From: Kushneria phosphatilytica
Lineage (GTDB): Bacteria; Pseudomonadota; Gammaproteobacteria; Pseudomonadales; Halomonadaceae
NCBI RefSeq assembly: GCF_008247605.1
Contig: NZ_CP043420.1
Span: forward strand, 3,224,001 to 3,288,000
DNA length: 64,000 nt
Reading direction: 5' to 3'
In this document: in pieces, positions 8,460 to 17,488 of the stretch
Position numbering within the stretch: the first letter of the stretch is position 1
How the letters are laid out: the number at the start of each line of letters is the position of its first letter
Program-made: the position numbers and the translations under genes
Notes under the pieces: model-generated
Seen by the model: only the letters and a program-made list of their open reading frames with translations
What the model was told of the DNA's origin: nothing
Database searches by the model: none

Positions 8460-8817
8460 GACTGCCCCCTGGATCGTTGTCGTTCGGGCCGGGTTCCATG
8501 GCTTCCATACCCGTCCCCGAGTGCCCGAACAGCAATACCCGGGTTCATTGTTAACAGTCAACCGAGATAACTAACCGACTTTTGTCTAACGCCTCATGTT
8601 GCTGATAAAAAAGGCGTATTCGGTGCCTCGGGGAATCGAATAAGACCAAAGCAGAACGCTGTATTGCGGCTCTACATGACCGGCAATCGTACGCAATGGC
8701 AGAGGGCATCATGCGCGCATGAGAGCGGCTGGCATGATTGAACATCGGCCCGGCACCGGCGCCCTGATAACCGGCTGGCAGCTCAGGGCGCTACAAGGTG
8801 AGGGAAAGGCAGGGGGC
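8460..8817. promoter_or_regulatory. dctP upstream region and sorC 3' region
   Basis: A 358-nt gap with no gene. Seen: the operator-like TGTTAACAGTCAAC at 8549-8562 (inverted copy of the 5429 site); ATAAGACCAAAG at 8640-8651, a motif that recurs upstream of fbaB and, in variants, elsewhere; and a 9-bp inverted repeat GCGCCCTGA/TCAGGGCGC (8759-8791) with a 15-nt loop, just past the sorC stop and lacking a T-run. The first two probably belong to the dctP promoter. Confidence 0.5.
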
Positions 8818-9792
8818 TCAGCCGGGGCGGGAGGCCTCATCCAGATGCAGGATGGTATGGGCATTGGTGGCGCTGGTGGCCAGCACATCGATCACGCCAG
8901 TGCGCAGCGCCCCGAGGATACCAGCGGCCTTGGTGCTCTCGCTGGCAATCGCAATGACTTCAGGGATACGCGCCAGATCAGGAATGGTCAGCCCGATGAC
9001 CCGGCTCTGCATGGGGGTTTGCGAAGGCTGTCCGTTCAGGTCAATGAAGTCATACCCCATCATGTCGCCAACGGTACCCGATAGCCGCGCCTCGGCGATC
9101 TCCTGGGGAGAGAACCAGCCCATACGCACCATATTGCTGTCCTCGGACAGATCGCCGACTCCGATCATGGCGATATCGGCTCGCCGTGCCCGATCCAGTG
9201 TCTGGCGTACTGTCGGATTGGCCAGCATGGCATCGCGCAACTCGGCGTTGGCAACCATGGCCGGTGCATAGAGGGTTTCACTCTCGCCGCCGAAACGGGC
9301 TGCCAGCCGCCGACAGATATGATCCGGATTCATGTATTCACCGGCACGCAGCGAGCCACCGATGGCGCAAATGAAGGAGCAGCGTCGGGTCCGCTGGGTG
9401 AACACGTTATCTGCCACGGTGCCGACATTGCGCCCCATGCCGACGGCCACCAGCGTGCCATCATCGAGGGTACGTGACAGATGATCCGCTACCAGGCTAC
9501 AGACCTCATGACGCTGGCGATCGGGATCGGAGTGGTCGAGCGCAATCAGCGCTCGACGGATACCAAAGCGCTCGACCAGCGCCTGCTCGATCTCGGTAGA
9601 GACCGAAGGATGCTGACGCACCCTGACATCCACAATGCCTTCACTCTGGGCCCGCTTGAGCAGTCGCCCGACCTTGACGCGGGAGAGCCCCAACCGGCCT
9701 GCAATCGTCTCCTGGGTCTCGCCCTCGATGTAATACAGCGAGGCGATTTCGGTCATCAGGGCGATATCCGGATCGGTGCTGCGCTCTGTCAT
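8818..9792 (-). CDS. SorC/DeoR-family sugar-responsive regulator (EryD-like)
   Basis: 324 aa. An N-terminal helix-turn-helix (residues ~10-55: IASLYYIEGETQETIAGRLG then LSRVKVGRLLKRA) and a C-terminal sugar-phosphate-sensing domain with GMGRNVGTVADNV, AIGGSL and MIGVGDL typical of the SorC family. Brucella EryD, repressor of the erythritol operon, belongs to this family. It lies between the TRAP operon and the derI gene on the same strand, about 255 nt from derI with a terminator between. Start at ATG 9792; a longer frame to 9867 has no support. Confidence 0.85.
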   Translation of the reverse strand: MTERSTDPDIALMTEIASLYYIEGETQETIAGRLGLSRVKVGRLLKRAQSEGIVDVRVRQHPSVSTEIEQALVERFGIRRALIALDHSDPDRQRHEVCSLVADHLSRTLDDGTLVAVGMGRNVGTVADNVFTQRTRRCSFICAIGGSLRAGEYMNPDHICRRLAARFGGESETLYAPAMVANAELRDAMLANPTVRQTLDRARRADIAMIGVGDLSEDSNMVRMGWFSPQEIAEARLSGTVGDMMGYDFIDLNGQPSQTPMQSRVIGLTIPDLARIPEVIAIASESTKAAGILGALRTGVIDVLATSATNAHTILHLDEASRPG

Positions 9793-9916
9793 TGCCGAAC
9801 CACTCCCGGCTGCCAGCCACCCTGTCGGCGACTTCTCCCGCCCTTCATGACCACCTGTCGCGGGCACCCACCATCTATTGTATTCATGGCCCCTGCCTGT
9901 TGTTTCACGAACTCAA

Positions 9917-9945
9917 GTCAAGGCGGAGCGAGCGCTCCGTCAAGG
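9917..9945. promoter_or_regulatory. Operator-like hairpin with flanking direct repeats upstream of sorC gene
   Basis: GTCAAGG repeats at 9917-9923 and 9939-9945, exactly 22 bp apart. Between them lies the 7-bp inverted repeat CGGAGCG/CGCTCCG (9924-9930, 9933-9939). About 125-150 bp upstream of the sorC start, so a possible autoregulation site. Confidence 0.35.
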
Positions 9946-9982
9946 TCTACCATGTTGCCATGCCCATGGGCGATGGCCCATG

Positions 9983-10012
9983 AAAAACGGCGCCCTCCAT
10001 CGGAGTGCGCCG
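9983..10012 (-). terminator. Rho-independent terminator of derI
   Basis: Stem of 11 pairs with one mismatch (9988-9998 with 10002-10012), 3-nt loop, followed on the minus strand by five T. It sits 38 nt past the derI stop. Confidence 0.85.
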
Positions 10013-10049
10013 CTATCCTTTACGCCCGACGTTTTAACCGGACGCGTCC

Positions 10050-10532
10050 TCAGGCGCCAGAGGTGGACGAACCGTGCTCCTGCTCGAACTCCCGGATGCG
10101 ATCCACCTTGGCCTGGGAGCCACCGCCCTGGAATTCGCTGGTGAGGAACGAAGTGACAATCGACTTCGCCAGTTCGACACCGATCACCCGCGCTCCCATG
10201 GTCACGATCTGGGCATCGTTACTCTTGCGCGCCCGCTCGGCCGAATAGGTGTCATGCGCCTGCGCAGCTCGAATACCCGGCACCTTGTTGGCCGAAATGG
10301 CCACGCCGATACCCGTGCCACAGCACAGAATGCCCCGGTCTACCTTACCCTCATTGATCGACTGCGCCACCTTGAAGGCGATGTCCGGATACAGCACCGG
10401 TTCGGCATCATAAGTACCGAAATCCTCGACCTCATGACCCAGCGACTTAACATGCTCGATCAGTGCCTGCTTCATGTCATAGGCGGCCTCGTCACAGCCG
10501 AGCGCCACGCGATACTTCTTCTCTTCCGCCAT
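10050..10532 (-). CDS. derI: RpiB/LacAB-type isomerase, probable D-erythrulose-4-phosphate isomerase
   Basis: 160 aa, the full size of RpiB-family enzymes. Motifs: LGCDEAAYDMK at the N-terminus, catalytic CCGTGIG with the active cysteine, then ANKVPGIRAAQAHDTYSAE and SNDAQIVTMG. RpiB-like proteins of erythritol/threitol loci (DerI in M. smegmatis, EryI in Brucella) convert D-erythrulose 4-phosphate to D-erythrose 4-phosphate. The divergent kinase and TIM-like genes fit that role better than ribose-5-phosphate isomerisation. AGGAGG lies 8 nt before ATG 10532. Confidence 0.75.
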   Translation of the reverse strand: MAEEKKYRVALGCDEAAYDMKQALIEHVKSLGHEVEDFGTYDAEPVLYPDIAFKVAQSINEGKVDRGILCCGTGIGVAISANKVPGIRAAQAHDTYSAERARKSNDAQIVTMGARVIGVELAKSIVTSFLTSEFQGGGSQAKVDRIREFEQEHGSSTSGA

Positions 10533-10970
10533 CTCTGCTTCCTCCTGAAAGGGGAATACATCCATAAACGACCACTTTCATGATACGCCGGATCGATCAT
10601 TTGAACAAAGGCAACTCAAATGATCCTTAGGTATACCCCTTGACAGTCAGCATATTCGGATAGCCGCTCGGACACTCCCGAAAGCCGCCACACACGGCAC
10701 AATGCCAGACGCTACCATCCATGAACTTCGTTTTGACAACACCATATGCCACTAAAGTCGGATGCTTTTCGAGGTCATCCAGACGCTACCATGACGAAAA
10801 GAAGCACCTTTCAAATGAACAGACAAGGATCATATTTTCATCGGCTCTGACACGATGATGCTCGCCGATGTCGCACAATGACTGCCGTCCGGCTGATGCC
10901 GCTCGGGTCTGGTGCATGATCCGTATCACTCACCCTGTAAATTCCCGCGGCATCAGGAGGCCCTTCCGCC
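10533..10970. promoter_or_regulatory. Divergent derI / tetrulose kinase control region
   Basis: A 438-nt gap without a gene. It contains a 14-bp direct repeat CCAGACGCTACCAT at 10705-10718 and 10779-10792 (74 bp apart, about seven helical turns). Between the copies lies CACTAAAGTCGG (10750-10761), which resembles the half-sites in the eltD/gntR region. These could bind the SorC and GntR regulators. No convincing promoter hexamers were picked out by eye. Confidence 0.5.
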
Positions 10971-12707
10971 ATGACTCGCCTGTTCAACGATCCCGCTGCA
11001 TTCGTCGATGAGGCCACGGAGGGATTCGTGGCCGCCCACCCCGGACGCGTGCGTCAGGTCCCGGGTGGCGTAATCCGTAGCACGAAGAGCGAACCCGACA
11101 CGGTTGCCGTGGTTATCGGTGGCGGTTCGGGTCACTACCCGGCCTTTGCCGGACTGGTTGGCCAGGGGCTCGCTCATGGCGCTGCCATGGGCAATCTGTT
11201 CGCCTCACCCTCCGCCCAGCAGATCTACTCGGTGGCCAAGGCAGCCAATAACGGTGCCGGGGTACTGCTGAGTTACGGCAACTACGCCGGCGACGTACTG
11301 CACTTCGGTCAGGCGCGGGATCGGTTGGTCAGCGAAGGCATCCCCTGCGAAATGGTCAAGGTGATCGATGACGTCTCCAGCGCCAGCCTCGAGGAGATTC
11401 GCAAGCGTCGCGGTATCGCCGGCGACCTGACGGTCTTCAAGATCGCCTCTGCGGCTGCCGAGGCCGGTTACTCGCTCGAGGAAGTCGTCCGCGTTGCCGA
11501 GGCTGCCAACCTGCGAACCCGCTCCTTTGGCGTCGCCTTCGATGGCTGCACGCTCCCGGGCGCCGATGATGCCCTCTTCCACGTACCGGAAGGCAAGATG
11601 GCAGTGGGACTGGGCATTCACGGTGAGCCAGGCATCAGCGAGCAGGAAGTACCGAGCGCCGATGAGCTGGCCGAACTGCTGGTGGCCCGGTTGCTCGAAG
11701 AGCTGCCGGAAGGCGTCAGCCAGGCCAATGGCGCGCGTGCCAGCGTGCTGCTCAACGGCCTGGGCACGATCAAGTACGAAGAGCTGTTCGTCGTCTATCG
11801 CCGGGTCAATCGACTGCTGGAAGAAGCCGGTGTAGTCATTGTCGAACCGGAAGTCGGCGAACTGGTCACCAGTCTCGACATGGCGGGTGCGTCGCTGACC
11901 CTGTTCTGGCTTGATGAGGAACTGGAACGCTTCTGGCAGGCGCCTGCTGATGCCCCCGCCTATCGCAAGGGCAGTGTCGCCGAGGTGGAACAGATCGACG
12001 CGGCCGAACTCGACATCCCCGATCCCGATGCCATTCCTCCGGCTTCCGAGGAGTCGCGTCAGTCTGCACGCTGCATCATGGAAGCTCTCGAAGCGACCCG
12101 CAAAATCATTGGCGAAAATGCCGAGGAACTCGGTCGCATTGATGCCGTGGCCGGTGACGGCGACCATGGTATTGGCATGGAACGCGGGTCGCGTGCTGCC
12201 GAGGAAACGGCACGGGATGCCCTCGAGCGTGGTGCCGGTGCCGGGACGCTGCTGCGCATGGCCGGCGATGCCTGGGCCGATCGCGCCGGTGGCACATCGG
12301 GGGCCATCTGGGGCGCTGCCCTCAACGCGCTGGCCGCGACCATCGGTGACGAAAAGGCACCTGATGCCGAGACCATCGCCAACGGTGTCGAGAAGGCGCG
12401 CGACAACATCATGCATTTCGGCAAGGCCCAGGTCGGCGACAAGACCCTGATCGATGTGCTGGTCCCCTTCAGCGATGCGCTGACCGAACAGGTCAATCGC
12501 CAGGCCTCCCTGAGCGACGCCTGGGGCACCGCTGCCGAACGCGCCGAGGAAGCCGCCCAGGCGACAGCAGACCTGACGCCGAAGATCGGCCGCGCCCGCC
12601 CGCTGGCCGAAAAGAGCGTGGGAACCCCGGATGCCGGCGCCATTTCGCTGGCAATGATCGTGCAAGCCGTCCACGCTGTCATCAGTAACAACGCCAACGG
12701 TGGGTAA
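10971..12707 (+). CDS. lerK: DAK-family kinase, probable L-erythrulose kinase (fused K and L domains)
   Basis: 578 aa. The N-terminal DhaK domain has VVIGGGSGHYPAF, GNYAGDV and GLGIHGEPG (the histidine that binds the ketose carbonyl covalently). The C-terminal DhaL ATP domain has DAVAGDGDHGIGM, GDAWADRAGGTSGA and GRARPLAEKSVGTPDAG. This is the ATP-dependent single-chain form, not the PEP-dependent form. It resembles M. smegmatis tetrulose kinases (LerK/DerK) as I recall them. Dihydroxyacetone remains a possible substrate. AGGAGG is 10 nt upstream. Followed by the TIM-like gene after 36 nt. Confidence 0.75.
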   Translation: MTRLFNDPAAFVDEATEGFVAAHPGRVRQVPGGVIRSTKSEPDTVAVVIGGGSGHYPAFAGLVGQGLAHGAAMGNLFASPSAQQIYSVAKAANNGAGVLLSYGNYAGDVLHFGQARDRLVSEGIPCEMVKVIDDVSSASLEEIRKRRGIAGDLTVFKIASAAAEAGYSLEEVVRVAEAANLRTRSFGVAFDGCTLPGADDALFHVPEGKMAVGLGIHGEPGISEQEVPSADELAELLVARLLEELPEGVSQANGARASVLLNGLGTIKYEELFVVYRRVNRLLEEAGVVIVEPEVGELVTSLDMAGASLTLFWLDEELERFWQAPADAPAYRKGSVAEVEQIDAAELDIPDPDAIPPASEESRQSARCIMEALEATRKIIGENAEELGRIDAVAGDGDHGIGMERGSRAAEETARDALERGAGAGTLLRMAGDAWADRAGGTSGAIWGAALNALAATIGDEKAPDAETIANGVEKARDNIMHFGKAQVGDKTLIDVLVPFSDALTEQVNRQASLSDAWGTAAERAEEAAQATADLTPKIGRARPLAEKSVGTPDAGAISLAMIVQAVHAVISNNANGG

Positions 12708-12743
12708 TACCCGAGTGCACGCACTGACAGGGAGTGAACGCTG

Positions 12744-13511
12744 ATGACGCCGGCACCACCATGTCTCGGTACCAGTCTGAAAATGTACTTCGGCTATCAC
12801 GAGACACTGGCCTGGTGTCGGGCCATAGCCGATATGGCCCGGCATCATCCGCTCGTGACCGACGGGGGCGTGGAACTCTTCGTACTGCCCAGCTTCCCGT
12901 TACTGGCACCGGTACTGGAGATATTCCGTGATACCGGCGTCGGGGTTGGCGCCCAGAACCTGCACTGGCAGGACAGTGGCGCCTTTACCGGCGAAGTCAG
13001 TGGCGCGCTGTTGGCCGAGATGGGTTGCCAATACGTCGAGGTCGGCCACGCCGAGCGGCGGCGCCTGTTCGGTGAGGACGAAGAAGTTGTCACCGCCAAG
13101 ACCACGGCGGCAGCCCGTAATGGCCTCATACCGATACTGTGCATCGGCGAGGCCGAACGCGGCCCATCCGATCAGGCCGCCGATGAGTGCATCCGGCAGG
13201 TGGAAGCGGCCATGTCCGGCATGAGTCGCTCACAGTGCGAACGTGGTCTGATCGTGGCTTATGAACCTCACTGGGCCATCGGTGCCAGTGAACCGGCTTC
13301 GACAGCCCATATCGGCGAAGTCTGTGCCCGATTGCGGCAACATCTGGCCGCCTGGCCGGCAACCCGGGTGATCTACGGCGGTAGCGCCGGGCCCGGCCTG
13401 CTGACCCGGCTGAGTGGTCAGCTCGATGGACTTTTCCTGGGGCGCTTTGTCCACGATCCGGCGGCCTTTGCCCGCCTGCTCGACGAGGCAGCGGCACTCA
13501 ACCAGCGCTGA
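12744..13511 (+). CDS. lerI: Triosephosphate isomerase-like protein, probable L-erythrulose-1-phosphate isomerase
   Basis: 255 aa TIM-family protein. All catalytic residues are retained: K13 (SLKM), H102 (VGHAERR) and E173 (AYEPHWAIG), plus the phosphate loop YGGSAGPG. Variations from housekeeping TpiA (SLKMYFG for NWKMNG, YEPHWAIG for YEPVWAIG) are of the kind seen in paralogues of tetritol operons (LerI, Brucella EryH). Expected reaction: L-erythrulose 1-phosphate to D-erythrulose 4-phosphate. AGGGAG lies 9 nt upstream; same operon as the kinase. Confidence 0.75.
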   Translation: MTPAPPCLGTSLKMYFGYHETLAWCRAIADMARHHPLVTDGGVELFVLPSFPLLAPVLEIFRDTGVGVGAQNLHWQDSGAFTGEVSGALLAEMGCQYVEVGHAERRRLFGEDEEVVTAKTTAAARNGLIPILCIGEAERGPSDQAADECIRQVEAAMSGMSRSQCERGLIVAYEPHWAIGASEPASTAHIGEVCARLRQHLAAWPATRVIYGGSAGPGLLTRLSGQLDGLFLGRFVHDPAAFARLLDEAAALNQR

Positions 13512-13690
13512 TCCTGTTGCCAGACCGATCGATCCGACCATCGGGGGGCGACAGCAGGCCATCAGAACGCTACTCTTGGTGGCAGCGGAATACGATAATG
13601 TAGCGTGCCTACAGAAGGCGTTCTGTCAGGATGCCTTCAAAGGCGCCTTAATCGTTCATCAACACTTCGACCGAAGGAGCCTGAACCCTC

Positions 13691-15685
13691 ATGCCATCTC
13701 GTCGTCATCTTGCCAACGCGATTCGAGCGCTCTCCATGGACGCCGTTCAGAAGGCCAACTCCGGCCATCCGGGCATGCCCATGGGGATGGCGGATATCGC
13801 CGAAGTGCTGTGGAACGATCATCTCAAGCACAATCCCAACAATCCCGACTGGGAAGATCGCGACCGCTTCATTCTTTCCAACGGCCATGGGTCGATGCTG
13901 CACTATTCGTTGCTGCATCTGACCGGCTACGACCTGCCGCTGGACGAACTCAAGAACTTCCGTCAGGTCGGCTCGAAGACCCCCGGTCATCCCGAGCACG
14001 GTTATACCCCGGGTATCGAAACCACGACCGGCCCACTGGGTCAGGGCCTGGCCAACGGTGTCGGCATGGCGATTGCCGAACGGACGCTGGCTGCCCAGTT
14101 CAATCGTGACGGTCATGAAATCATCAACCATCGCATCTGGGTCTTCGCCGGCGATGGCTGCATGATGGAAGGCATCAGCCACGAAGCCTGTTCGCTGGCC
14201 GGCCATCTGGGCCTGGGCAACATCACGGTCTTCTACGATGACAACGGCATCTCCATCGATGGCGAGGTCAAGGGCTGGTTCAGTGATGACACGGCGTCAC
14301 GCTTTGAAGCCTATCACTGGCACGTCATTCGTGATGTCGACGGTCACGATGCCGAACAGGTCGATCGCGCCATTCGCGAAGCGAAGGAAGTGACCGACAA
14401 GCCGACCCTGATCATGTGCAAGACCGTGATCGGCTTCGGTTCGCCCAACAAGGCCGGCAAGGAAGAGAGCCACGGCGCTGCTCTCGGCGAGGAAGAAGTC
14501 GAAGCCGCGCGCAAGCAGCTCGGCTGGGAGCATCCGGCCTTTGAAATCCCGGATGACCTGTATGCTGCCTGGGATGCCCGCGAGAAAGGCGAGAAACTCG
14601 AAGCCGAATATCGCGAGAAGATGGCCGCCTACGAGAAGGAATATCCGGAGCTGGCCCAGGAGCTCAAGCGTCGCTACAGCGGTGAGCTGCCGGCCGACTT
14701 TGATGGCGATGCCCTGATCCAGCGCGCTCAGGAGAAGATGGAAACCACTGCCTCGCGCAAGGCCTCGCTTGGCGTGCTCAACGAGCTGGCGCCCAGCCTG
14801 CCCGAGCTGTTTGGTGGCAGTGCCGACCTGGCGCCCTCCAACCTGACCCTGTGGGAAGGCGCGAAGGCGATCAGCAAGGAGCATCACAACGGCAGCTACG
14901 TGCACTATGGGGTACGTGAGTTCGGCATGGGTGCGATCGCCAACGGCATCGCCACGCATGGCGGTTTCATCCCCTATGACGCCACCTTCCTGGTGTTCAT
15001 GGAATACATGCACAATGCCGTGCGCATGTCGGCGCTGTCGCATACGCGCATCATCCACGTCTTCACCCACGACTCCATCGGTCTGGGCGAGGATGGTCCG
15101 ACGCACCAGCCGGTTGAGCAGCTCTCCGACCTGCGTAACCTGCCCGGTCTGGCCACCTGGCGTCCGTGTGACGCGACCGAGACTGCCGCGTCCTGGGTGG
15201 AAGGCCTCAAGCGCGAAACCGGTCCGACTGCGCTGATCTTCTCGCGTCAGAATCTGCCGGCCCAGCAGCGTGACGAGGAGCAGGTGAAGAACATCCGTCG
15301 CGGCGGTTATATCCTGCGCGATTGCGACGGCCAGCCCGATCTGGTCATGATTGCCACCGGCTCCGAAGTGGATCTGGCCATGCAGGCCGCCGGCGAGCTT
15401 GAAGGCAAGGGTCACAAGGTGCGCGTTGTCTCGATGCCCTGCACCAGCCAGTTCGACGAACAGGATCAGGGCTATCGTGACTCGGTGCTGCCGCCGACGG
15501 TACGCAAGCGGCTGGCGATCGAAGCCGCCATTCCGTCGACCTGGTACAAGTACGTGGGTCTCGATGGCGACGTCTTCGGCATGACCACCTATGGCGAATC
15601 CGGCAAGGGTCCGGACCTGTTCAAGCACTTCGGCTTCACCGTCGAGAAGGTGGTTGAGCGCGCCGAGCAGCTGATCAAGGCGTAA
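13691..15685 (+). CDS. tkt: Transketolase
   Basis: 664 aa, full length. Thiamine diphosphate domain: [33 protein letters not shown], the cofactor motif [13 protein letters not shown] and a DDNGISIDG stretch. Pyrimidine domain: [11 protein letters not shown] and [13 protein letters not shown]-terminal domain present. It transfers two-carbon ketol units in the non-oxidative pentose phosphate pathway and consumes D-erythrose 4-phosphate, the expected end product of the genes just upstream. GAAGGAG lies about 11 nt before the start. A 179-nt gap separates it from lerI, so it probably has its own promoter; a terminator follows. Confidence 0.96.
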   Translation: MPSRRHLANAIRALSMDAVQKANSGHPGMPMGMADIAEVLWNDHLKHNPNNPDWEDRDRFILSNGHGSMLHYSLLHLTGYDLPLDELKNFRQVGSKTPGHPEHGYTPGIETTTGPLGQGLANGVGMAIAERTLAAQFNRDGHEIINHRIWVFAGDGCMMEGISHEACSLAGHLGLGNITVFYDDNGISIDGEVKGWFSDDTASRFEAYHWHVIRDVDGHDAEQVDRAIREAKEVTDKPTLIMCKTVIGFGSPNKAGKEESHGAALGEEEVEAARKQLGWEHPAFEIPDDLYAAWDAREKGEKLEAEYREKMAAYEKEYPELAQELKRRYSGELPADFDGDALIQRAQEKMETTASRKASLGVLNELAPSLPELFGGSADLAPSNLTLWEGAKAISKEHHNGSYVHYGVREFGMGAIANGIATHGGFIPYDATFLVFMEYMHNAVRMSALSHTRIIHVFTHDSIGLGEDGPTHQPVEQLSDLRNLPGLATWRPCDATETAASWVEGLKRETGPTALIFSRQNLPAQQRDEEQVKNIRRGGYILRDCDGQPDLVMIATGSEVDLAMQAAGELEGKGHKVRVVSMPCTSQFDEQDQGYRDSVLPPTVRKRLAIEAAIPSTWYKYVGLDGDVFGMTTYGESGKGPDLFKHFGFTVEKVVERAEQLIKA

Positions 15686-15747
15686 CGATCACGCCAGGCT
15701 GCCGGCTTGCCCGGTAGCCAGCGTTCGCTTACAGCGCCTCAATGAAA

Positions 15748-15778
15748 GGCCCCGCCGGGAATCCGGCGGGGCCTTTTT
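15748..15778 (+). terminator. Rho-independent terminator of tkt
   Basis: Perfect 11-bp GC stem (15748-15758 with 15763-15773), loop GAAT, then five T. About 60 nt past the tkt stop. Confidence 0.92.
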
Positions 15779-15827
15779 CATGGCATCAACATGCCGGCAT
15801 GGTGCTGCCGCCACGCTCGGGCGCCTG

Positions 15828-16880
15828 TCAGGCGATGGTGACGTCGCTGGAGAGATAGACGTCCTGGATGGCGTTGAGCAGCTCTACGCCCTCCTTCATC
15901 GGTTTCTGGAACGCCTTGCGTCCCGAGATCAGCCCCATGCCACCGGCTCGCTTGTTGATAACGGCAGTGCGTACCGCTTCGCCAAGATCCGAGTGCCCCT
16001 TGGAACCACCACCGGAGTTGATCAGCCCGGCTCGGCCCATGAAGCTGTTCGCCACCTGGTAACGCGCCAGATCAACGGGATGATCGGATGTCAGCTCACT
16101 GTAGACCTTGTCATGAGTGTGACCGAAACCGATATCACGGAAGCCGTGATTGGTCTCCGGCAGCTTCTGCTTGACGATATCAGCCTTGATGGTGGCCGCC
16201 ATGTGGACCGCCTGACTGGTCAGATCCGAGGCAACATGGTAGTCAGTACCCTCCTGCTTGAACTCGGGATTGCGCAGGTAGGCCCAAAGCACCGTCACCA
16301 TGCCCAGCTGGTGGGCACGCTCGAAGGCAGCGCTGATTTCCTGGATCTGACGACGGCTCTCGGGAGAACCGAAGTAGATGGTCGCACCCACGGCGACACA
16401 CCCCATCTCGTGCGCCTGTTCGACATCGGCAAACAGGGTCTGGTCATAGATGGCCGGATACGTCAGCGACTCATTGTGATTGAGCTTGAGCATCATCGGA
16501 ATCTTGTGCGCATAGCGCCGCGCCACCGAAGAAAGCGCGCCCAGCGTGGTCGCCACGCAGTTACAGCCGCCCTCGATGGCCAACTCGACGATGTTCTTCG
16601 GATCAAAGTACTGCGGGTTGGGGGCAAATGACGCCCCGGCAGAGTGTTCGATGCCCTGATCGACCGGCAACATGCCCAGATACCCGGTACCCGCCAGGCG
16701 GCCGTGATTGAACAGGGTCTGCATATTACGCAGCACGTGTGGACTGCGATCGCTGTCCGCCATGACCCGATCAACGAAATCGGGGCCCGGCAGATAGAGA
16801 TCTTCCTTGCGAAAGCCCGTGCAGGTGTGGCTCAGCAGGCTTTCGGCTTCCTCTCCCAACAACCTGGTGATGTCGGTCAT
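15828..16880 (-). CDS. fbaB: Class I fructose-bisphosphate aldolase (DhnA/FbaB type)
   Basis: 350 aa, the length of E. coli FbaB (DhnA). Schiff-base aldolase of the archaeal/bacterial class I type, with [10 protein letters not shown] near residue 70, [21 protein letters not shown] and [11 protein letters not shown]. It splits fructose 1,6-bisphosphate and often works in gluconeogenic growth. Start at ATG 16880 with GAGGAA about 8 nt upstream; the open frame runs to 17141 but the extension would cross the promoter. It is inverted between tkt and pgk, where GAPDH/Epd genes are usually found in related genomes. Confidence 0.92.
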   Translation of the reverse strand: MTDITRLLGEEAESLLSHTCTGFRKEDLYLPGPDFVDRVMADSDRSPHVLRNMQTLFNHGRLAGTGYLGMLPVDQGIEHSAGASFAPNPQYFDPKNIVELAIEGGCNCVATTLGALSSVARRYAHKIPMMLKLNHNESLTYPAIYDQTLFADVEQAHEMGCVAVGATIYFGSPESRRQIQEISAAFERAHQLGMVTVLWAYLRNPEFKQEGTDYHVASDLTSQAVHMAATIKADIVKQKLPETNHGFRDIGFGHTHDKVYSELTSDHPVDLARYQVANSFMGRAGLINSGGGSKGHSDLGEAVRTAVINKRAGGMGLISGRKAFQKPMKEGVELLNAIQDVYLSSDVTIA

Positions 16881-17488
16881 TATCGTGTTCCTCGTTCCTT
16901 CCATGAGTCGCAAAGCCGATCGGCTGTCCTGCAGCGATCGGCCTGGCAGCATATGGGCGCTTCCGACGACTGCCCGCGGCAGGTCGGTAACGCTCCGTAA
17001 CGTCCGGCAGGCCGGGAACGTTGCTGACCCGATGGATTCTGTCCGCCACCATCGGAGGCGACTTGATCGCATTGATCTTCGACCAACGATATAAGACCAA
17101 AGAGGCATCAACGAAAGTCTTACAACACGCACTCCTGGCAAAGGCTGTCATGGCGTGGGTTACAGCCATTGTGGCCGCTGCATGAATCAGGCATGTTGTC
17201 AGCTCCTGTCCGGGTCGTCGGCTGCCTTTATCAGGACGCGCCCGTTACCAACGGTGACGAATGAGACGGCCGCAGTCTGCAGCAAGCATCACAAACACCC
17301 TGGCAGCAGATCTCCGATCCGGGGCGTATGGCCGTTTCACCGCTGATCAAACTGCTATGCTGGTTCGATAATGAGCGGGGTCAGGCCAACGGTGGCTCGA
17401 CATCACCCAGCGCTGCCCCCTGTTGAAGACCGGCTTTTCCAAAAACCGGGCCGGGTATCTCGGCCCCTGGCATAAACGAGGATGGACC
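16881..17488. promoter_or_regulatory. Divergent fbaB / pgk intergenic region
   Basis: 608 nt without a supported gene; short frames there lack ribosome-binding sites. At 17081-17086 and 17095-17100 are two GACCAA repeats 14 bp apart. The second lies within ATAAGACCAAAG (17091-17102), the same 12-mer as 8640-8651 upstream of dctP. In the fbaB direction it reads CTTTGGTCTTAT about 210 nt before the start. A possible pgk -10 (TATGCT, 17356-17361) has no good -35. Confidence 0.45.

Noticed and set aside
15780..16631. Long frame antisense to fbaB
   Set aside because: Shadow of fbaB, which has all family motifs and a ribosome-binding site.
17155..17346. Small gene in the fbaB/pgk gap
   Set aside because: No ribosome-binding site, composition unlike coding sequence, and it lies where promoters are expected.
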